Part shown: one piece after another, positions 59,038 through 64,000 of the stretch | How positions within the stretch are numbered: position 1 is the first letter of the stretch | How the letters are laid out: every line of letters begins with the position of its first letter | Assembly: GCF_907163105.1 (NCBI RefSeq) | Contig: NZ_OU015321.1 | Span: 2,538,501 to 2,602,500 of the forward strand | Origin: Cloacibacterium caeni | GTDB lineage: Bacteria; Bacteroidota; Bacteroidia; Flavobacteriales; Weeksellaceae | Length of the DNA: 64,000 bases | Direction of reading: 5' to 3' | The notes under the pieces: generated by a model | What the model was told of the DNA's origin: nothing | Seen by the model: only the letters and a program-made list of their open reading frames with translations | Database searches by the model: none | Made by a program: the position numbers and the translations under genes

Positions 59038-59523
59038 ATGAAAATGAAAAAAGAAGTTTCGAGTGTTGTAAAAATTAGATTCAGCGATTGCGACCCAATA
59101 GGTCATCTTAATAATGTAAAATATTTGGAATACATGCTCAATGCTAGAGAAGATCATGTAGAAGAATTTTACGGTTTCACTTACGAAGATTATTTCAGAA
59201 GAACAGGTTGTACTTGGGTAGCGGTTCAAAATGAAATTGCCTATTTAAAAGAAGTAAAAGCAAATACCAAAGTTGTAATCAGCAGTAAAACCATCGAAAT
59301 GTCTGACAGAATTTCTAAAGTAGAAATTCTGATGAAAGATGAAAACGAAAAAGAAGTCTTTGCAGTACTTTGGATTACGGTTATTTATTTCAATATGAAA
59401 ACAAGAAAATCTGAAGCATTGCCAACAGAAACTAAAGAGCTTTTTTCTCAGTATTTGGTAGAAATTCCTCATCAAGAGTTCAAAGACAGAGTTCAATATT
59501 TCAGAATTTTAAATAAAGGATAA
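59038..59523 (+). CDS. Acyl-CoA thioesterase, 4HBT family
   Basis: Hotdog-fold thioesterase of 161 residues. The catalytic region is RFSDCDPIGHLNNVKYLEYM (about 15-34), with the Asp and the following helix of the 4-hydroxybenzoyl-CoA thioesterase type; SKVEILMKDENEKEVFAVLWITV is the second strand pair. It is unlike the YciA-type enzyme at 19.7 kb, so the genome has two different thioesterases here. It starts the run with rfbC, which begins two bases after its stop. The physiological acyl-CoA is unknown. Confidence 0.88.
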   Translation: MKMKKEVSSVVKIRFSDCDPIGHLNNVKYLEYMLNAREDHVEEFYGFTYEDYFRRTGCTWVAVQNEIAYLKEVKANTKVVISSKTIEMSDRISKVEILMKDENEKEVFAVLWITVIYFNMKTRKSEALPTETKELFSQYLVEIPHQEFKDRVQYFRILNKG

Positions 59524-59524
59524 G

Positions 59525-60079
59525 ATGGAGATAGAAAAAACACCTCTTTTAGATTGTTTTATTTTAAAACCGAAAATCTGGAACGATAACCGCGGTTATT
59601 TTTTCGAAAATTATAATAAAAATATTTTCCAAAAACTTTCTGGCAAAGAAGTAGATTTTGTTCAAGATAACCTTGCGTTTTCACATTACGGAGCAATCAG
59701 AGGTTTGCACATGCAGCTGCCACCTAATGCACAAGCTAAATTAGTTTATTGTGTACAAGGTAGAATTTTAGATGTTGCAGTAGATGTAAGAAAAAATTCT
59801 CCCACTTTTGGTCAGTCTTTTGCCGTGGAACTCACCGAAGAAAACAGATGGCAATTATTTGTGCCAAAAGGTTTTTTGCATGGGTATTCTGTACTTTCAG
59901 AAACAGCATTGGTTGGATACAAGTGTGATGATTTTTATAATAAAGAGTCAGAATGCGGCATTCATCCATTAGATAAAACCGTAATTATTGATTGGATAAT
60001 TCCAGCAGAGCAACAATTAATCTCCGAAAAAGATTTAAACGCTATTTCTTTTTTAGAACTTCCTGAAATTATTATATAA
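59525..60079 (+). CDS. rfbC: dTDP-4-dehydrorhamnose 3,5-epimerase
   Basis: Third enzyme of dTDP-L-rhamnose synthesis. The 184 residues form a cupin with catalytic His62 in RGLHMQ, VVDVRK-like segment AVDVRKNSPTFGQ and the Tyr in LVGYKCDDFYN. All the usual active-site residues are visible. The start is two bases after the thioesterase stop, and the stop overlaps the rfbD start by one base. rfbA and rfbB, for the first two steps, are not in the window. Confidence 0.95.
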   Translation: MEIEKTPLLDCFILKPKIWNDNRGYFFENYNKNIFQKLSGKEVDFVQDNLAFSHYGAIRGLHMQLPPNAQAKLVYCVQGRILDVAVDVRKNSPTFGQSFAVELTEENRWQLFVPKGFLHGYSVLSETALVGYKCDDFYNKESECGIHPLDKTVIIDWIIPAEQQLISEKDLNAISFLELPEIII

Positions 60080-60939
60080 TGAAAAAAATTTTAGTTACTG
60101 GAGCAAACGGACAATTAGGACAATGCCTTCAGAAAATTTCTTCTCAATTTGAAGAGTTCGAATTTATTTTTACAGATTCAGAAACATTAGATATTACCAT
60201 TAAAGAAGAAGTAAATGATTTCTTTTGGCAAAATGCTCCTGATTTTTGTATTAATGCTGCGGCTTATACTGCGGTAGATTTAGCAGAGACAGAGGTAGAA
60301 AAAGCTTTTTTGGTGAATGCAGATGGTGCAGAAAACTTGGCAGAAGCATGTGCAGAAAATAATGCGCAGTTTATTCACGTTTCTACAGACTATGTTTTTG
60401 ATGGCGAAAATAATTTAGCATATACCGAAGAAGACTTTACCAATCCTTTGGGAGTTTATGGTGCATCTAAATTAGCAGGAGACGAATTGGCTTTAGAAGT
60501 AAATCCATGTTCGGTTATTCTCAGAACTTCATGGGTGTATTCAGAATTTGGCAAAAATTTTGTAAAAACCATGCTGAGTCTTTTCGCTACTAAGGAAGAA
60601 TTGAATATTGTAGCAGACCAATTTGGTCAACCAACCAATGCCAATGATTTAGCAGAAGCGATTATGAAAATTATAAAATCAGAAAAAATCACACCTGGGA
60701 TTTTTAATTTTTCTAATTTGGGAAGAATTTCTTGGTTTGATTTTGCCGAAAAAATTGCAGAACTTTCAGAAGCTAAGATTAAATTAAACGCAATCGAGAC
60801 GTCGCAATATCCTACACCAGCAAAAAGACCGAAAAATAGCGTTCTAGATTTAGACAAAATTTCTAAAACCTATGCTATCCAATTAAAATCTTGGGAAGAA
60901 AGTCTAGAAGGCTGCGTTCAAATATTACAAAATAATTAA
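60079..60939 (+). CDS. rfbD: dTDP-4-dehydrorhamnose reductase
   Basis: Last step of dTDP-L-rhamnose synthesis. The 286 residues belong to the extended short-chain dehydrogenase family. The NAD(P) motif is TGANGQLGQCL (about 7-17) and the catalytic pair is YGASK (Tyr and Lys, about residues 130-134), with the Thr of STDYVFDG upstream. It is coupled to rfbC by a one-base overlap. The rhamnose would feed the polysaccharide made by the cluster at 45.9-53.6 kb or a lipopolysaccharide; this is inference. Confidence 0.95.
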   Translation: MKKILVTGANGQLGQCLQKISSQFEEFEFIFTDSETLDITIKEEVNDFFWQNAPDFCINAAAYTAVDLAETEVEKAFLVNADGAENLAEACAENNAQFIHVSTDYVFDGENNLAYTEEDFTNPLGVYGASKLAGDELALEVNPCSVILRTSWVYSEFGKNFVKTMLSLFATKEELNIVADQFGQPTNANDLAEAIMKIIKSEKITPGIFNFSNLGRISWFDFAEKIAELSEAKIKLNAIETSQYPTPAKRPKNSVLDLDKISKTYAIQLKSWEESLEGCVQILQNN

Positions 60940-60940
60940 A

Positions 60941-61612
60941 ATGAAAAAAATCTTATACATATATATAGTATTATATAGTAGTTTTTGTTTCTCTCAGAAT
61001 ATTTTCCTTACACAAGCCAAAGAAATTCATGCCAATAGCGATAAATTTCTTTATGCTCTCAAGGAAGAACCCAAAACAGATGCTCAATATTTAGGAAAAA
61101 TAGAAGTTTCAGGATTTTCTAACGATGATGCTGCTGTTTTTTCAGAAATTTATAAAAAAGCAAAATCCATCGGTGGCAATTCCTATTTTATGAAGCCCGC
61201 CGAAAATATAGAAGGTAATTCTACCTTTAATCCGCATCACTATATACTATATATATATTATAAGGAAAAACAAACCATTCCTCAAAAAGAAAATACAGTC
61301 TACCTCATTAATCCAGAAAAAGAAACCGAAGTAAGGATTAATAATGAAAAAATAAAACTACCACAGAGAAGTTTTCTTCAGTTAGATTTATTTCAACAAG
61401 AGATTACAGATATTTCAGTGGGTAAATTTTTAGGCGCTAGAATAAAACTTCAGGCTAAAAATAACCAGCCCGAACAATATTTCCAGATTTCAGGGAAGAA
61501 AATCTCGGCCAATTCACCAGCTTCTCCAGGTATAAATTATAAAACAGGAGACATTATCGCCCTCGAAAAATCATTTGCAGAGTTTCTTTTAACGATTTAT
61601 CAGAAAATTTAG
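60941..61612 (+). CDS. Secreted protein of unknown function
   Basis: A 223-residue protein with a signal peptide (MKKILYIYIVLYSSFCFSQ). It starts one base after rfbD, so it is in that operon. The mature part has a segment YKKAKSIGGNSYFMKPAENIEGN (about 73-95) resembling short stress-response/YbjQ-like folds, then a beta-rich C-terminal half. I recognise no family with certainty. No lipobox or T9SS-like tail. Confidence 0.7.
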   Translation: MKKILYIYIVLYSSFCFSQNIFLTQAKEIHANSDKFLYALKEEPKTDAQYLGKIEVSGFSNDDAAVFSEIYKKAKSIGGNSYFMKPAENIEGNSTFNPHHYILYIYYKEKQTIPQKENTVYLINPEKETEVRINNEKIKLPQRSFLQLDLFQQEITDISVGKFLGARIKLQAKNNQPEQYFQISGKKISANSPASPGINYKTGDIIALEKSFAEFLLTIYQKI

Positions 61613-61713
61613 GAGCCATTTCCCGCTTTCCACTGCAATCTTTTTGGCTCGTCAAAGCCTCTCGCCAAAAAAGGATTTCCTTTTCAATCGGGGCTAAAAA
61701 GAGCTTGCAAGAT
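61611..61713. repeat. Conserved-looking intergenic element after the rfbCD operon
   Basis: It begins with AGGAGCCATTTCCCGCTTTC and ends with CAATCGGGGCTA. It contains two related blocks, TTTCCACTGCAATC and TTTCCTTTTCAATC, and a central CTCGCCAAAAAAGG. From memory, closely similar strings occur behind many Bacteroidetes genes, but I cannot search. It is non-coding here and is not a simple terminator. Confidence 0.55.
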
Positions 61714-61804
61714 AGATTTTACTATTTAACATAAAAAGAAAGTAAATTTTTCCTATTAGTATTCAGTAAGTTGTGATTTATGACATAAAAAACATGTAAA
61801 TAAA
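61714..61804. other. AT-rich spacer before the rRNA promoters
   Basis: About 90 bases with no gene. It contains A/T tracts that could act as an UP-like element for the rRNA promoters, but nothing decisive is visible. Confidence 0.4.
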
Positions 61805-61835
61805 TTTGGGGATTGTGTAAAAGTTCGTACTTTTG
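61805..61835 (+). promoter_or_regulatory. rRNA promoter P1
   Basis: TTTG (61805-61808), 19 bases, TACTTTTG (61828-61835), an exact consensus match. Confidence 0.8.
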
Positions 61836-61917
61836 CAATCCGAAACAACGGGAAAGCGCAGGAGCTAATTAAGAAAATAAAGACGAGACGAGAACATGAA
61901 AATATTTGAAAAAAATA

Positions 61918-61948
61918 TTTGGAAGTTTAGAAAAAAGCGTTACCTTTG
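61918..61948 (+). promoter_or_regulatory. rRNA promoter P2
   Basis: TTTG (61918-61921), 19 bases, TACCTTTG (61941-61948), an exact consensus match. Confidence 0.8.
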
Positions 61949-62065
61949 CAGTCCCTTAAATGAGGGAGCGCAGAAGAGTAAAGTTTTTTTTGAGAGAGAT
62001 AAATTAAGTTAAGCTAACGAAGTAAATAGTGCGACTGACGGTCTTGAAAAAATATCAAAAAAAGT

Positions 62066-62096
62066 TTTGTTGATTAAAAAATAATTAATACTTTTG
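62066..62096 (+). promoter_or_regulatory. rRNA promoter P3
   Basis: TTTG (62066-62069), 19 bases, TACTTTTG (62089-62096), an exact consensus match. Confidence 0.8.
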
Positions 62097-62177
62097 CACT
62101 CGCAAATCAGAAACGAAAGATGACAGAAAAGTTTTCTGAGGTGCGAAAGAAAAAGAGATCTTTGAAATACAATATAA

Positions 62178-62208
62178 CAACCAAGTAAAAAAAATAAACC
62201 AAAGCGAA
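62178..62208 (+). other. 5' arm of the 16S rRNA processing stem
   Basis: CAACCAAG and CCAAAGCGAA (62199-62208) are complementary to TTCGCTTTGG and ACTGGTTG at 63802-63825, after the 16S gene. The pairing would close the pre-16S stem cut by RNase III. Confidence 0.75.
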
Positions 62209-62236
62209 GTCAACTTTGAGTGAGTCAGACAAACAT

Positions 62237-63753
<1,517 letters not shown>

Positions 63754-63801
63754 TAGAGCGTCATTAGACGTAAAACAAAATTAAAATAAGAACTTACTCA
63801 G

Positions 63802-63825
63802 TTCGCTTTGGTTTTTTACTGGTTG
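63802..63825 (+). other. 3' arm of the 16S rRNA processing stem
   Basis: TTCGCTTTGG (63802-63811) and ACTGGTTG (63818-63825) pair with the leader arm at 62178-62208. Confidence 0.7.
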
Positions 63826-63873
63826 ATATATAAAAATATACCCCTAATCATTAGTAAGAGGGAAGAGATTTAA

Positions 63874-63947
63874 AGTCTCGTAGCTCAGCTGGTTAGAGCG
63901 CTACACTGATAATGTAGAGGTCGGCAGTTCGAGCCTGCCCGAGACTA
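63874..63947 (+). tRNA. tRNA-Ile (anticodon GAT)
   Basis: 74 bases. Acceptor AGTCTCG pairs with CGAGACT. D-arm TAGCTCAGCTGG, anticodon stem CTACA/TGTAG with loop CTGATAA (GAT at 63908-63910), T-loop TTCGAGC. The CCA is not encoded. It lies in the 16S-23S spacer, the usual place. Confidence 0.96.
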
Positions 63948-63960
63948 CTAAAGAATTAGA

Positions 63961-64000
63961 GGGGAATTAGCTCAGCTGGCTAGAGCGCCTGCCTTGCACG
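63961..64000 (+). tRNA. tRNA-Ala (anticodon TGC), truncated by the window end
   Basis: The first 40 bases: acceptor GGGGAAT, TAGCTCAGCTGG D-arm and anticodon arm reading CCTTGCACG with TGC. It follows tRNA-Ile by 13 bases, as expected before 23S rRNA. Confidence 0.92.

Overview
The window comes from a low-GC bacterium of the phylum Bacteroidetes, class Flavobacteriia. Four things support this: promoters of the TTTG-N19-TAnnTTTG type, proteins with C-terminal regions like the type IX secretion (T9SS) sorting domain, the porG-uppS-bamA-skp-skp gene order, and a flavobacterial 16S rRNA. The 16S gene and the protein set fit the Weeksellaceae (Chryseobacterium/Cloacibacterium group). A Cloacibacterium-like genus is a guess from memory, not a measurement. 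Most of the window is ordinary chromosome. Start codons generally lack Shine-Dalgarno sequences, and the 16S 3' end carries an altered anti-Shine-Dalgarno core (UCUCA instead of CUCCU).

Layout. 1-5.7 kb: a truncated CcoI-type copper P-ATPase divergent from a Crp/Fnr regulator, then panB, a secreted protein and an RluA-type pseudouridine synthase. 5.7-11.1 kb: two different aconitases on the minus strand. 11.3-18.9 kb: the accessory part. A DUF2752 gene is followed by a TPP riboswitch and a TonB-dependent receptor, an IS4-family element with a clean 9-bp target duplication, a secreted protein with a T9SS-like tail, and an IS3-family element. After these come the last 50 codons of a second, nearly identical receptor and a second secreted protein with the same tail. 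This looks like an old tandem receptor/secreted-protein duplication broken by insertion sequences. 19-36.7 kb: housekeeping genes (thioesterase, D-2-hydroxyacid dehydrogenase, lipoproteins, Nudix hydrolase, xerD, dCMP deaminase, enoyl-CoA hydratase, katA divergent from oxyR, metK behind a SAM-II-like leader, an ECF sigma factor with a structured leader and a small partner ORF, trpS, lspA, a DksA-like protein). 36.7-45.8 kb: ileS, two small membrane proteins, a 32-codon Cys-Cys-Cys peptide gene followed by a terminator, topA, and an arginase-fold protein that has lost metal ligands. 45.9-53.6 kb: exopolysaccharide genes (GT2, EpsG-like, WecA/TagO-like, Wza-like, Wzc-like with a (Gly-Tyr)12 tail). 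53.8-58.9 kb: the envelope-assembly operon porG-uppS-bamA-skp-skp. 59-61.6 kb: thioesterase, rfbC, rfbD and a secreted protein. 61.8-64 kb: an rrn operon with three tandem promoters, 16S rRNA, tRNA-Ile and the start of tRNA-Ala.

How the genes fit together. UppS supplies the lipid carrier used by the WecA-like transferase. The Wzc and Wza homologues export the polymer, and RfbC/RfbD make dTDP-rhamnose for it. BamA and the two Skp proteins assemble outer-membrane barrels such as the receptor, and PorG belongs to the T9SS that would export the two tailed proteins. OxyR probably controls katA through a palindrome between them.

The most interesting candidates are: (1) a compact cysteine-codon attenuator upstream of a DUF4395 membrane protein, in which the short ORF contains a copy of one terminator arm; (2) the altered anti-Shine-Dalgarno; (3) the IS-broken receptor/secreted-protein duplication; (4) the structured leader of the ECF sigma factor and its 44-codon companion ORF; and (5) a perfect palindrome immediately upstream of the porG-bamA promoter.
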